Part shown: positions 1 through 6,350 of the stretch, piece by piece
Layout: each line of letters begins with the position of its first letter
How positions within the stretch are numbered: position 1 is the stretch's first letter
From: Alkaliphilus sp.
Lineage (GTDB): Bacteria > Bacillota > Clostridia > Peptostreptococcales > Thermotaleaceae
DNA: 8,298 bases
Assembly: GCA_018335765.1 (NCBI GenBank)
Contig: JAGXRU010000242.1
Location: 1-8,298, forward strand
Direction: 5' to 3'
Made by a program: the position numbers and the translations under genes
The notes under the pieces: generated by a model
Seen by the model: the letters and a program-made list of their open reading frames with translations, nothing else
What the model was told of the DNA's origin: nothing
Databases searched by the model: none

Positions 1-65
1 ATATACGATTTTCTCATTTCATCTTCAATATCTATTTGCACAACCTTACTTGTATCTTCCATCAT
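1..65 (-). CDS. gyrA: DNA gyrase subunit A, N-terminal fragment cut by the window edge
   Basis: Reading leftwards from an ATG at 65, the frame gives MMEDTSKVVQIDIEDEMRKS followed by Y and a partial codon at the edge. The stretch IDIEDEMRKSY closely matches the conserved start of bacterial GyrA, which continues into the SYIDYAMSVIVGRALPD region. GyrA is the DNA-cleaving and rejoining subunit of the A2B2 gyrase that introduces negative supercoils. A strong ribosome binding site (GGGGG at 72-76) lies 6 bases before the ATG at 65 and 9 before a second ATG at 62, so either could be used. Only 21 codons are visible and the catalytic tyrosine lies outside. The gene follows the membrane protein gene by 41 bases with no terminator seen, and is probably cotranscribed with it and gyrB. 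The identification rests on a short peptide plus the position downstream of gyrB. Confidence 0.87.
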   Translation of the reverse strand, partial: MMEDTSKVVQIDIEDEMRKSY

Positions 66-106
66 TTTATTCCCCCTACCTAACTCTAATCATTATTTTT
101 CATTCT

Positions 107-1180
107 TCACTTAAACAGTTTTATTGTAGAGGTATCATTCAAATATCTCAACAATGATAGTAGAATAGGAAATCCAAAAAGTCCCAGAATTCCAAACAAT
201 TGCAAACCAACAAACATGCTAATCAATGCTACAACTGGATGAAGACCGATCTGTCTACCTACTATTCTAGGCTCAACAATATATCTCACAACTATTACAA
301 TTGCATATATTATCAATAAACCTACTGCCAGTTGATAATTCCCTTGTATGGTGCTAATAATCGCCCATGGAATAATTATACCACCTGTTCCTAAGATTGG
401 AATAATATCAAAAACGGAAATGATAAAGGCAATCTGAATGGCATTATCAACACCAATTATTAAGAAACCTAAAGACAACTCCACAAAGGTAATTCCCATT
501 ATTATTGCATAGGACCGAATACATACAAACAAGGTTCCAACCACATATTCTTGAATTTTTTTAATCATTACCACAACCTTCTTTGGAAATTGTCTGTAGA
601 CAAACTCCGTTAACTCTTCATAATCCGCTGCAATGAAGAATGTGGAAATTACCATAAGCAACCCTTTTATAAAAAGAGCTGGAAGCGATGTGGCATAATT
701 TGAGATCATGCCGACAGCACTAATGGAAAGAGTGGAAACAAACTGTCCTAAAGACTGCGTAAATTGATTGAAAAAATCACCTAGGGTATGCAGCAAAGAC
801 GGTTCAATGCGACCAACTGCTTCTTTGAGATCATTGAAAATCGAATGTAAAAATACCTCTATATGAACCGCATAAATTGTTGGCAATGCTAAAACAAGAT
901 CCTTTAAAGATATAAATATCTTAAAACCAAGTAAAGATATAAAAATTCCCATAGTGGAATAAAATAACAATACCAGCAAAATTGCTGTCACCCTTTTGGA
1001 TATCTTTAATTTTCTTGCCAAAAACCTTGATGGCCTCTTTAGTAAGGATGCAATCGCAAAAGCTAAAATAAATGGTGAAAGCATTGAGAAACCATATTTG
1101 ATAGTAACATATACCATGAACAAAATGATTGCATAATATACAAAATTGATAATAAATCCTCTCTTTTTTTCACTTTCCAA
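107..1180 (-). CDS. AI-2E/YtvI family integral membrane protein
   Basis: A polytopic membrane protein of 357 residues. Hydrophobic segments lie near residues 9-28, 30-48, 63-90, 165-185, 218-243, 246-280, 283-302 and 313-345, with a more polar stretch at about 100-150. The C-terminal half carries family hallmarks: DIIPILGTGG (258-267) and EPRIVGRQIGLHP (303-315), followed by a glycine-rich hydrophobic run. These fit the AI-2E transporter family (PF01594), whose members include putative exporters, Na+/H+ antiporters and the Bacillus sporulation protein YtvI. The length also fits YtvI, but substrate and role cannot be read from the sequence. I chose the TTG at 1180 because a GGAGGAG site at 1187-1193 sits 6 bases before it. 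The TTG at 1195, five codons earlier, overlaps that site. The gene is 41 bases after gyrB and 41 before gyrA, in the same direction, so it probably sits in the gyrase operon. Confidence 0.82.
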   Translation of the reverse strand: MESEKKRGFIINFVYYAIILFMVYVTIKYGFSMLSPFILAFAIASLLKRPSRFLARKLKISKRVTAILLVLLFYSTMGIFISLLGFKIFISLKDLVLALPTIYAVHIEVFLHSIFNDLKEAVGRIEPSLLHTLGDFFNQFTQSLGQFVSTLSISAVGMISNYATSLPALFIKGLLMVISTFFIAADYEELTEFVYRQFPKKVVVMIKKIQEYVVGTLFVCIRSYAIIMGITFVELSLGFLIIGVDNAIQIAFIISVFDIIPILGTGGIIIPWAIISTIQGNYQLAVGLLIIYAIVIVVRYIVEPRIVGRQIGLHPVVALISMFVGLQLFGILGLFGFPILLSLLRYLNDTSTIKLFK

Positions 1181-1221
1181 ATTTGTCTCCTCCAATCCTC
1201 AAATAAGTTTTCTTTATCTAC

Positions 1222-3135
1222 TTATACATCCAAATTACTTACATATTTTGCGTTTTTTTCAATAAATTCCCTGCGTGGTCTAACTTTATCTCCCATAAGA
1301 GTAGTAAATATTTCATCTGCAGCAACCGCATCATCTACCGTTACTTGAATAATCGTTCTTTTAAAAGGATCCATAGTCGTATCCCATAATTGTTCCGGGT
1401 TCATTTCTCCAAGACCTTTATATCTCTGTAGTGTCATACCCGTTCTACCTATTTCAGTTAATAATATCTCAAGTTCCCTGTCATTATAGACATAATATTC
1501 CGTTTTACCTTTTTTGATTTTATAAAGTGGCGGTTGAGCTATATAGATATGATTTGCCTCCACCAATGGTTTCATATATCTATAGAAAAAAGTTAATAAC
1601 AATGTTCTTATATGAGCTCCATCGACATCAGCATCAGTCATAATCACAATTTTGTGATATCTAAGCTTACCCAGATCAAATTCGTCTCCTATACCACAAC
1701 CAAATGCAGTTATCATTGTTCTAATTTCATTGTAATTTAATATTTTATCCAGCCTAGCCTTTTCAACATTCATAATTTTACCTCTTAGAGGCAAAATTGC
1801 CTGATTTTTTCTATCTCTTCCTTGCTTAGCAGATCCACCCGCAGAATCTCCTTCCACAAGAAATATTTCACTTAGCTTAGGATCTCTTTCAGAACAGTCA
1901 GCCAGTTTTCCTGGAAGAGCCATACCGTCTAAAATTCCTTTTCGCCTTGTCAATTCCCTTGCTTTTCTTGCAGCTTCCCTTGCTCTTGCAGCCTTAATCG
2001 ACTTTTCAATAAGTAATCTCGCTTCTGCCGGAGTTTCATCAAGGAAAGCTTGTATTGCTTCTGCTGTAGCACTTTCTACAATACCCCTCATTTCACTGTT
2101 ACCCAACTTGGTTTTTGTTTGTCCTTCAAATTGTGGCTCTAACAGTTTAACAGAAAGAATAGCAGTCAAACCTTCACGTACGTCCTCACCTGTGAGGTTT
2201 TCTTCTTTTTCTTTTATATATCCATTTTTTCTTGCATATTCATTAATTACTCTTGTCAAAGCAGATTTAAATCCAATTAGATGGGTACCACCTTCTTGGG
2301 TATTTATATTATTCGCAAACGAAAAAACATTTTCGGTATATGTATCAGTATACTGCATTGCAACTTCTACTTTGGAAGAATCCTTCCCTGCTTCAAAATA
2401 GATTATTGTACTATGTATAGGATCTTTATTTTTATTCAGATGTTTAACAAATTCTATAATTCCGCCCTCATAATGAAAGATGTATTTTTGAGGTTCATCT
2501 TCCCTCTCATCAATAAGCACTATTTTTATTCCTTTATTTAAAAAAGCCATTTCCCTAAGCTTGTGCTCTATGGTTTCTAATTTAAATGAGGTTTCTTCAA
2601 AGATGTTTTTATCAGGCAAGAATATTGTTCTAGATCCAGTTTCCTTTGATTCGCCTATGATTTCAAGTTCTGTTACTGTATACCCTCTTTCATATCTTTG
2701 GTGATATATTTTTCCATCTCTTTTTACCTCTACCTCCATCCATTCCGATAAGGCATTTACTACAGATGCACCAACTCCATGAAGCCCGCCGGATACCTTA
2801 TAGCTTCCACCACCAAATTTTCCCCCTGCATGTAAAACAGTATGAATTACTTCAACTGCAGGCTTTCCTGTTTTTGGATGTATGTCCACAGGCATTCCTC
2901 TGCCATCATCTTTAACACATATAGTGTTCTCTTTTCCTATAACAACTTCAATATTCTTGCAATGTCCCGCTAAAGCTTCATCTATACTATTATCAACTAT
3001 TTCATATACAAGATGATGAAGTCCTTTTGCACCGGTAGACCCAATATACATTCCAGGTCTTTTTCTAACTGGATCTAATCCCTCTAATACTTGTATTTGT
3101 TCAGCACCGTATGCATGTTTAATTTTATCTGTCAT
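1222..3135 (-). CDS. gyrB: DNA gyrase subunit B
   Basis: The ATPase subunit of DNA gyrase, 637 residues, a usual length for the Gram-positive form. The N-terminal GHKL ATPase domain shows E45, D48 and N49 in EIVDNSIDEA, DDGRGMP at 76-82, GGLHGVG at 116-122 and the QTK motif at 339-341. R139 aligns with E. coli R136, the coumarin-contact arginine. The TOPRIM domain has EGDSAGG at 428-434 and DADVDG at 501-506, giving the metal-binding acidic residues E428, D501 and D503. The C-terminal tail contains RYKGLGEMNP at 571-580. I chose the ATG at 3135 because GGGGG at 3143-3147 lies 7 bases upstream. The in-frame TTG at 3162 would add nine residues encoded across that site. The gene follows remB by 52 bases and is probably read from the remB promoter. 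It looks slightly less AT-rich than recF, as expected for a highly conserved gene. Confidence 0.98.
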   Translation of the reverse strand: MTDKIKHAYGAEQIQVLEGLDPVRKRPGMYIGSTGAKGLHHLVYEIVDNSIDEALAGHCKNIEVVIGKENTICVKDDGRGMPVDIHPKTGKPAVEVIHTVLHAGGKFGGGSYKVSGGLHGVGASVVNALSEWMEVEVKRDGKIYHQRYERGYTVTELEIIGESKETGSRTIFLPDKNIFEETSFKLETIEHKLREMAFLNKGIKIVLIDEREDEPQKYIFHYEGGIIEFVKHLNKNKDPIHSTIIYFEAGKDSSKVEVAMQYTDTYTENVFSFANNINTQEGGTHLIGFKSALTRVINEYARKNGYIKEKEENLTGEDVREGLTAILSVKLLEPQFEGQTKTKLGNSEMRGIVESATAEAIQAFLDETPAEARLLIEKSIKAARAREAARKARELTRRKGILDGMALPGKLADCSERDPKLSEIFLVEGDSAGGSAKQGRDRKNQAILPLRGKIMNVEKARLDKILNYNEIRTMITAFGCGIGDEFDLGKLRYHKIVIMTDADVDGAHIRTLLLTFFYRYMKPLVEANHIYIAQPPLYKIKKGKTEYYVYNDRELEILLTEIGRTGMTLQRYKGLGEMNPEQLWDTTMDPFKRTIIQVTVDDAVAADEIFTTLMGDKVRPRREFIEKNAKYVSNLDV

Positions 3136-3187
3136 TGCTTTACCCCCTACCAAATTTACCAATATATAAAATTTACATTTTCATTTT

Positions 3188-3487
3188 TTAAATTTCACTT
3201 AGTTCATCAATAAAGCCAGTCCTTTTGTTAAGTGTTACTGATGAAATAGGTGAAAAATAGATAATTGTTTTTATTATTTTTAATGCACCTTTATTTTTTT
3301 TTTCTACTCTTTCAGTTATAATATAGGATTTTGTTTCCTTGCTTGAAATTTTATATACAAAACCTTTTTTTTCCGCCAACTTAAAAAAATCTTTGCTATC
3401 CTTTGACTTTGAAATAGAATCCACGTCAATAATAGCAATTATATTATTTAGAGGGACAATAACATTCCCACCTAAGTGAAGAAACAT
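3188..3487 (-). CDS. remB: RemB-like DUF370 protein
   Basis: A 99-residue protein that begins MFLHLGGNVIVPLNNIIAII and contains YFSPISSVTLNKR at 77-89. Both match the DUF370 protein YaaB/RemB of Bacillus, which sits at this same place between recF and gyrB. RemB, with its paralogue RemA, is linked to expression of biofilm matrix genes in B. subtilis. RemA is a DNA-binding protein, while the biochemical role of RemB is less clear, and I infer nothing specific here. At 99 residues it is somewhat longer than the roughly 80-residue Bacillus protein; the extra length appears to be a Lys-rich stretch around 25-70. The start is the ATG at 3487, with GGGAGG at 3495-3500, 7 bases upstream. The TTG at 3502 overlaps that site. 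A good promoter lies just upstream, so this is probably the first gene of a remB-gyrB unit. Confidence 0.88.
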   Translation of the reverse strand: MFLHLGGNVIVPLNNIIAIIDVDSISKSKDSKDFFKLAEKKGFVYKISSKETKSYIITERVEKKNKGALKIIKTIIYFSPISSVTLNKRTGFIDELSEI

Positions 3488-3519
3488 AAAAAGACCTCCC
3501 AAAAATTAGTTCACATTAC

Positions 3520-3547
3520 ATTATAACCTTTAATTACCTTATGTAAA
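3520..3547 (-). promoter_or_regulatory. SigmaA-type promoter for remB-gyrB
   Basis: On the minus strand TTTACA (3542-3547) is followed after 16 bases by TATAAT (3520-3525). The -35 matches the consensus at five of six positions and the -10 at all six. Transcription would start near 3513, leaving a leader of about 25 bases before the remB ATG. The site lies in the 113-base gap between recF and remB and gives remB, gyrB and perhaps the downstream genes their own start, separate from dnaA-dnaN. Confidence 0.72.
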
Positions 3548-3563
3548 ATAAATTAACCAAAAT

Positions 3564-3589
3564 TTATTAAATATCTCTTATTAAATATC
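3564..3589. repeat. Two tandem copies of a 12-base AT-rich repeat upstream of the remB promoter
   Basis: TTATTAAATATC occurs at 3564-3575 and again at 3578-3589, separated by TC, so the period is 14 bases. The pair lies 17 bases upstream of the proposed -35 element, where activator sites are often found. It could be a binding site for a regulator of remB-gyrB, but the sequence is very AT-rich and chance is possible. No protein can be assigned from the sequence. Confidence 0.6.
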
Positions 3590-3600
3590 ATACGTATTTC

Positions 3601-4734
3601 TTATTTTAAATCATTTAATTGGCTATTTTCAACTAATTCACTTACATTTGCTTTATTAACTATAAATATTTTTTTATTTTCAATAGCGTATCTTTCCAAA
3701 CTATTAATTTCCGTTGTTGTAATAAATATTTGAACATCCTTAAGGCTTTTTATTAAATATTTTTGTCTGCTTTGATCAAGCTCAGACATAACGTCATCTA
3801 ATAAAAGAACAGGATATTCCAACGCTTCAGCCTTAATTAGCTCTATTTCTGCCAATTTTAACGAAAGTGCCGTAGTTCTCTGTTGACCTTGGGACCCATA
3901 ATTTCTTGCATCTATTCCATTAATATAAATACCTAAGTCATCTCTATGAGGGCCTACTGTGGTCATTCCTCTATTTAAGTCAATTTCAAAATTTTTTTTA
4001 AGATTAATATTGAATTTATCAACTATATCATTTTCTCTTTCGAATGGCACATTACTTAAATATTTGACTTCTAAATTTTCCAGATTATCTGTTATTTTTC
4101 TGTGTATTAAACGGCTTAAGGTACCTATTCTATTTATAAATTTAACTCTTTCTTTAATTATTAAAGTTCCAATCTCTACTAATTTTTCATCCCATACTTC
4201 TAAAGTATTTTTGTATTTATTTAGATTATTTGCTTTTCTCAACAGATGATTTCTTTGCATCAAAACCTTATTGTATTGATTAATATTATGATAATATGAC
4301 GGCTTTATATTTGAAATTTCAAAATCCAAAAATTTTCTTCTCTCAGAGGGTCCTTCTTTTATTAATTTTAAATCTTCAGGTGAAAAAACTACAACGAAAA
4401 TATTGTTTAATATTTCATAATTTTTTGTTAAACTTAAACCATTTATTTTTATTTGCTTTTTTTTATTTTCTTCTAATTTTAATTCTACAGTCACATTTGA
4501 ATATCTTTTTTGTGCTTCAACTTTAACATAAGCTTGATTTTTATCAAATTTTATAATATCTCTGTCCCGATTGGTTCTAAAAGATTTACCAGTGCCTGAC
4601 ATATAAATAGCTTCCAATATATTTGTTTTACCTTGGGCATTATCTCCCACAAAAATATTAATTTTAGGGTGAAATTCTAACTGTAATTGATTATAATTTC
4701 TATAATTTATAATCTTTAATTTTTCAATATTCAA
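3601..4734 (-). CDS. recF: DNA replication and repair protein RecF
   Basis: An SMC-like ATPase of 377 residues that binds single-strand/double-strand junctions and helps RecOR load RecA at gaps and stalled forks. Visible motifs are Walker A GDNAQGKT (30-37), the ABC-type signature YGSQGQQRT (279-287) and Walker B LLLDDVMSELD (310-320), where D313/D314 and E318 are the metal and catalytic positions. I chose the TTG at 4734. It gives MNIEKLKIINYRNY, which lines up without gaps with the family N-terminus (B. subtilis MYIQNLELTSYRNY), and the AAGGGG site ends 8 bases upstream. The GTG three codons earlier (4743) overlaps that site. The gene lies 32 bases after yaaA and ends 113 bases before remB. 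It is markedly AT-rich and Asn/Lys-rich compared with gyrB, which fits lower conservation rather than transfer. Confidence 0.96.
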   Translation of the reverse strand: MNIEKLKIINYRNYNQLQLEFHPKINIFVGDNAQGKTNILEAIYMSGTGKSFRTNRDRDIIKFDKNQAYVKVEAQKRYSNVTVELKLEENKKKQIKINGLSLTKNYEILNNIFVVVFSPEDLKLIKEGPSERRKFLDFEISNIKPSYYHNINQYNKVLMQRNHLLRKANNLNKYKNTLEVWDEKLVEIGTLIIKERVKFINRIGTLSRLIHRKITDNLENLEVKYLSNVPFERENDIVDKFNINLKKNFEIDLNRGMTTVGPHRDDLGIYINGIDARNYGSQGQQRTTALSLKLAEIELIKAEALEYPVLLLDDVMSELDQSRQKYLIKSLKDVQIFITTTEINSLERYAIENKKIFIVNKANVSELVENSQLNDLK

Positions 4735-4766
4735 GCATTTCACCCCTTGTTCTTATTTTCAAACCC

Positions 4767-4973
4767 TTATTTTATTACTATTTTATTTTTTTCAAATTCT
4801 ATTATATCACCAACTTTTATTTTTTTACCCCTTTGATTTTCTACTGTGCCATTTACTTTTATTAAACCGTCCTGTATAACTATTTTTGCATGTCCTCCAG
4901 ATTGAACTAATTCACCTAATTTTAAAGCTTGGTCCAGCTTAATAAATTCTGAATTTATTTTAACTATTTTCAT
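4767..4973 (-). CDS. yaaA: S4-domain RNA-binding protein YaaA (RlbA)
   Basis: A 68-residue protein made almost entirely of an S4 RNA-binding fold. It contains IKLDQALKLGELVQSGGHAK (11-30), then the strand-turn-strand IKVNGTVENQRGKKIKVGD (38-56). The SGGHAK turn and NG-x-V-E-x-RGKKI pattern are typical of the small S4 proteins between dnaN and recF in Firmicutes. B. subtilis YaaA has been associated with the 50S ribosomal subunit. The exact role is not established, and nothing here decides it. The start is an ATG at 4973 with GGAGG at 4980-4984, 6 bases upstream. Only 70 bases separate it from the dnaN stop, and an intrinsic terminator fills much of that gap. Its expression therefore needs either read-through from dnaN or a promoter inside the dnaN 3' end that I could not identify. 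Confidence 0.92.
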   Translation of the reverse strand: MKIVKINSEFIKLDQALKLGELVQSGGHAKIVIQDGLIKVNGTVENQRGKKIKVGDIIEFEKNKIVIK

Positions 4974-5002
4974 CTTTATCCTCCATCTTCTTTAAATTTA
5001 AA

Positions 5003-5041
5003 GATAAAAAGAGTTCTCTATTTCGCTGAGAACTCCTTTTG
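5003..5041 (-). terminator. Rho-independent terminator after dnaN
   Basis: A perfect 8-base stem (GAGTTCTC at 5011-5018 with GAGAACTC at 5028-5035) encloses a 9-base loop. On the minus strand the stem is followed by TTTTTATCTTT and preceded by an A-rich arm that can extend pairing past one mismatch. It begins 3 bases after the dnaN stop. The plus strand also has CTTTTGTTTT after the stem, so it could act in both directions. It separates dnaA-dnaN from yaaA-recF at the RNA level, at least in part. Confidence 0.85.
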
Positions 5042-5043
5042 TT

Positions 5044-6147
5044 TTAATTTGTTATTCTTACTGGCAAAATGAGATGTGTATAATTATTATTATCTACAGG
5101 TTTTATTATGCAAGGACTTACATTGTTGATAAAGTTAAGATATACCTCTTCACTATCAATAACTCTGAGTACATCTATAAAATATTTAGAATTAAATCCA
5201 ATTTCAATATCTGCTCCCTCTAATTTTATGGATAATGATTCAAACACTTTTCCCATTTCCGAATTAGAGGATATGGACATTTTTTCATCTTTTATTGAAA
5301 ATTTAATTAGGTTGTTTTTTCCTTCTTTTGCCATAAGTGAAGCTCTTTCAATACTATCATATAAACTTCGTGTATTTACGCTAACTCTTGATTTAAATTC
5401 TCTGGGAATTATTTGATTGTAATTAACAAATTCACCTTCTAATAGCCTCGAAATTATCCTAGTATCTTGTGTTTTAAATAAAATATGTTTTTCAGTAAAA
5501 TAAATTTCAATTTCATCATTGTCTTCTTCGGAAAGAATCTTATATACTTCGTTTAATGTTTTTCCAGGTATAATAACCTTATTATCTGTTAAGGTCTTTA
5601 TATTTCCTTGTTTTAAAGCTAGTCTATAGCCATCTAAAGCCACCATGCTTATCTTATTATCCTTAATTTCCATTAAAACTCCAGTTAATACCGGACGAGT
5701 TTCGTCTATGGTTGTCGCAAATGTAGTTTGCTTAATCATACTTTTAAATAAATCCTGAGAAATTGAATATTTAAAATCTTTTTCTACTTCCGGCAATTCT
5801 GGAAAATCTATAGAAGAATGACCTAATAAAGTGAATTCTGAATTCTCACAGCGAAAAATTGTATTATTGTCTTGATCTACTTCTATTTCCACAGTAGAGT
5901 CAGGCAATTTCCTTATTATTTCTCCTAATATCTTTGAAGCTATAACTACGGAGCCACTCTTGATAATTTCGGCATCAATATAATTTTCGATACCTAGCTC
6001 AATATCTGTTCCAACTAGCTTTAATTTATTTTCTTCTGTTTCAAGTAAAATTCCTTTTAATACTGGCAGTGTAGTTTTTGATGAAACAGCTTTTTGCACA
6101 ATATTTATACTAGCTGCTAGTGATTTTTGGGTGCATATTATTTTCAT
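5044..6147 (-). CDS. dnaN: DNA polymerase III beta subunit (sliding clamp)
   Basis: The ring-shaped clamp that tethers DNA polymerase to the template and recruits other replication and repair proteins through its C-terminal hydrophobic pocket. The 367-residue product has the three clamp domains at about 1-120, 125-245 and 247-367. Features include TTFATTIDETRPVLTG (141-156), DGYRLA (172-177) and the conserved end THLILPVRI (357-365). I chose the ATG at 6147, which gives MKIICTQKSL. AGGAGG at 6157-6162 lies 9 bases upstream. The in-frame TTG at 6156 directly abuts that site and cannot be served by it. The gene is 239 bases downstream of dnaA; that gap holds part of the origin. It ends just before a strong terminator. 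Confidence 0.97.
   Translation of the reverse strand: MKIICTQKSLAASINIVQKAVSSKTTLPVLKGILLETEENKLKLVGTDIELGIENYIDAEIIKSGSVVIASKILGEIIRKLPDSTVEIEVDQDNNTIFRCENSEFTLLGHSSIDFPELPEVEKDFKYSISQDLFKSMIKQTTFATTIDETRPVLTGVLMEIKDNKISMVALDGYRLALKQGNIKTLTDNKVIIPGKTLNEVYKILSEEDNDEIEIYFTEKHILFKTQDTRIISRLLEGEFVNYNQIIPREFKSRVSVNTRSLYDSIERASLMAKEGKNNLIKFSIKDEKMSISSNSEMGKVFESLSIKLEGADIEIGFNSKYFIDVLRVIDSEEVYLNFINNVSPCIIKPVDNNNYTHLILPVRITN
5075..5083 (-). promoter_or_regulatory. DnaA-box match inside the dnaN 3' end
   Basis: On the minus strand TTATACACA fits TTATNCACA exactly. It lies in codons for Asn-Tyr-Thr-His near the end of dnaN, far from the other boxes. The match is real, but a functional role is uncertain: one 9-mer match in AT-rich coding DNA can arise by chance. 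Confidence 0.35.
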
Positions 6148-6156
6148 TGTGGACAA
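6148..6156 (-). promoter_or_regulatory. Near-consensus DnaA box between the dnaN ribosome binding site and ATG
   Basis: TTGTCCACA on the minus strand differs from TTATCCACA at one position. It exactly fills the 9 bases between AGGAGG (6157-6162) and the dnaN ATG (6147). If bound, DnaA could influence dnaN expression or extend the downstream origin half, but a single mismatched box is weak evidence. Confidence 0.4.
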
Positions 6157-6162
6157 CCTCCT

Positions 6163-6198
6163 ATAAGAAAAGGTGCATTATTTATATAGTTTAAATAC
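6163..6198. other. Candidate DNA unwinding element of oriC
   Basis: A strongly AT-rich stretch with runs such as ATTATTTATATAG and TTTAAATAC, between the dnaN ribosome binding site and the DnaA-trio run. In B. subtilis the DNA beyond the trio, in the dnaA-dnaN gap, is the first to melt. The position here is equivalent, so it is the best candidate for initial opening. This is inferred from composition and position only. Confidence 0.6.
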
Positions 6199-6223
6199 TA
6201 GTAATAGTAGTAGTACTTGTGAA
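6195..6223 (-). promoter_or_regulatory. Possible dnaN promoter overlapping the DnaA-trio
   Basis: On the minus strand TTCACA (6218-6223; five of six matches) is followed after 17 bases by TAGTAT (6195-6200; four of six). The start point would be near 6188, about 40 bases before the dnaN ATG. The -10 is poor, and dnaN may instead be read from the dnaA promoter. If real, its spacer would coincide with the trio repeats and its -35 would lie close to two DnaA boxes. Confidence 0.35.
6199..6213 (+). promoter_or_regulatory. DnaA-trio element of the origin (five units)
   Basis: The plus strand reads TAG TAA TAG TAG TAG. Read 3' to 5' from the DnaA boxes, this is GAT GAT GAT AAT GAT, and every unit fits the 3'-(G/A)A(T/A)-5' DnaA-trio rule described for B. 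subtilis. It lies 12 bases from the overlapping DnaA boxes at 6226-6242 and borders AT-rich DNA on its other side. In B. subtilis the trio is where DnaA moves onto one strand to open the origin. The usual GC-rich spacer between box and trio is absent here; the 12 bases are TACTTGTGAAAT. Confidence 0.78.
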
Positions 6224-6225
6224 AT

Positions 6226-6242
6226 AGTGGATAAGTGGATAA
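6226..6242 (-). promoter_or_regulatory. Two overlapping near-consensus DnaA boxes beside the trio
   Basis: On the minus strand TTATCCACT occurs twice, at 6234-6242 and 6226-6234, sharing one base. Each differs from TTATCCACA only at the last position. They are oriented towards the trio and probably anchor the DnaA filament that reaches it, as boxes 6 and 7 do in B. subtilis. The 8-base offset may mean that only one is occupied at a time. Confidence 0.72.
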
Positions 6243-6300
6243 AAGTACTGAAACATAGAGGTTTTAAACAACATAAAAAATGTTAGTAAGTATAGCTTTT

Positions 6301-6309
6301 TTATCCACA
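6301..6309 (+). promoter_or_regulatory. Perfect DnaA box between dnaA and dnaN
   Basis: TTATCCACA, an exact consensus box, in plus orientation. It faces opposite to the overlapping pair at 6226-6242 and lies 58 bases from it. With that pair it makes up the dnaN-side half of the bipartite origin. Confidence 0.8.
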
Positions 6310-6350
6310 AAAATAAAAATTTTGATATTAATATTAGTTATTAACAATAA

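Noticed and set aside
2108..2541. Two plus-strand open frames of 97 and 86 codons opposite gyrB
   Set aside because: They lie wholly inside the well-supported gyrB frame on the other strand, lack a good ribosome binding site and resemble no protein I recognise.
3136..3162. TTG at 3162 as the gyrB start
   Set aside because: The added nine codons run over the GGGGG ribosome binding site, and GyrB proteins normally begin close to the ATG at 3135.
3959..4526. Plus-strand open frames of 96 and 76 codons opposite recF
   Set aside because: They are shadows of the recF frame, with Leu/Phe/Ser-rich low-complexity translations typical of antisense AT-rich coding DNA.
4989..5004. 16-base palindrome TCTTTAAATTTAAAGA before yaaA as an operator
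   Set aside because: It is almost purely A and T and next to a terminator tail; such palindromes are frequent at this composition. It is mentioned only as a possible influence on read-through.
5108..5416. Plus-strand open frame of 102 codons opposite dnaN
   Set aside because: It is a complement of the conserved dnaN frame, with no ribosome binding site or recognisable domain.
6148..6156. TTG at 6156 as the dnaN start
   Set aside because: It directly abuts the AGGAGG site; the ATG at 6147 has correct spacing and gives the conserved MKI N-terminus.
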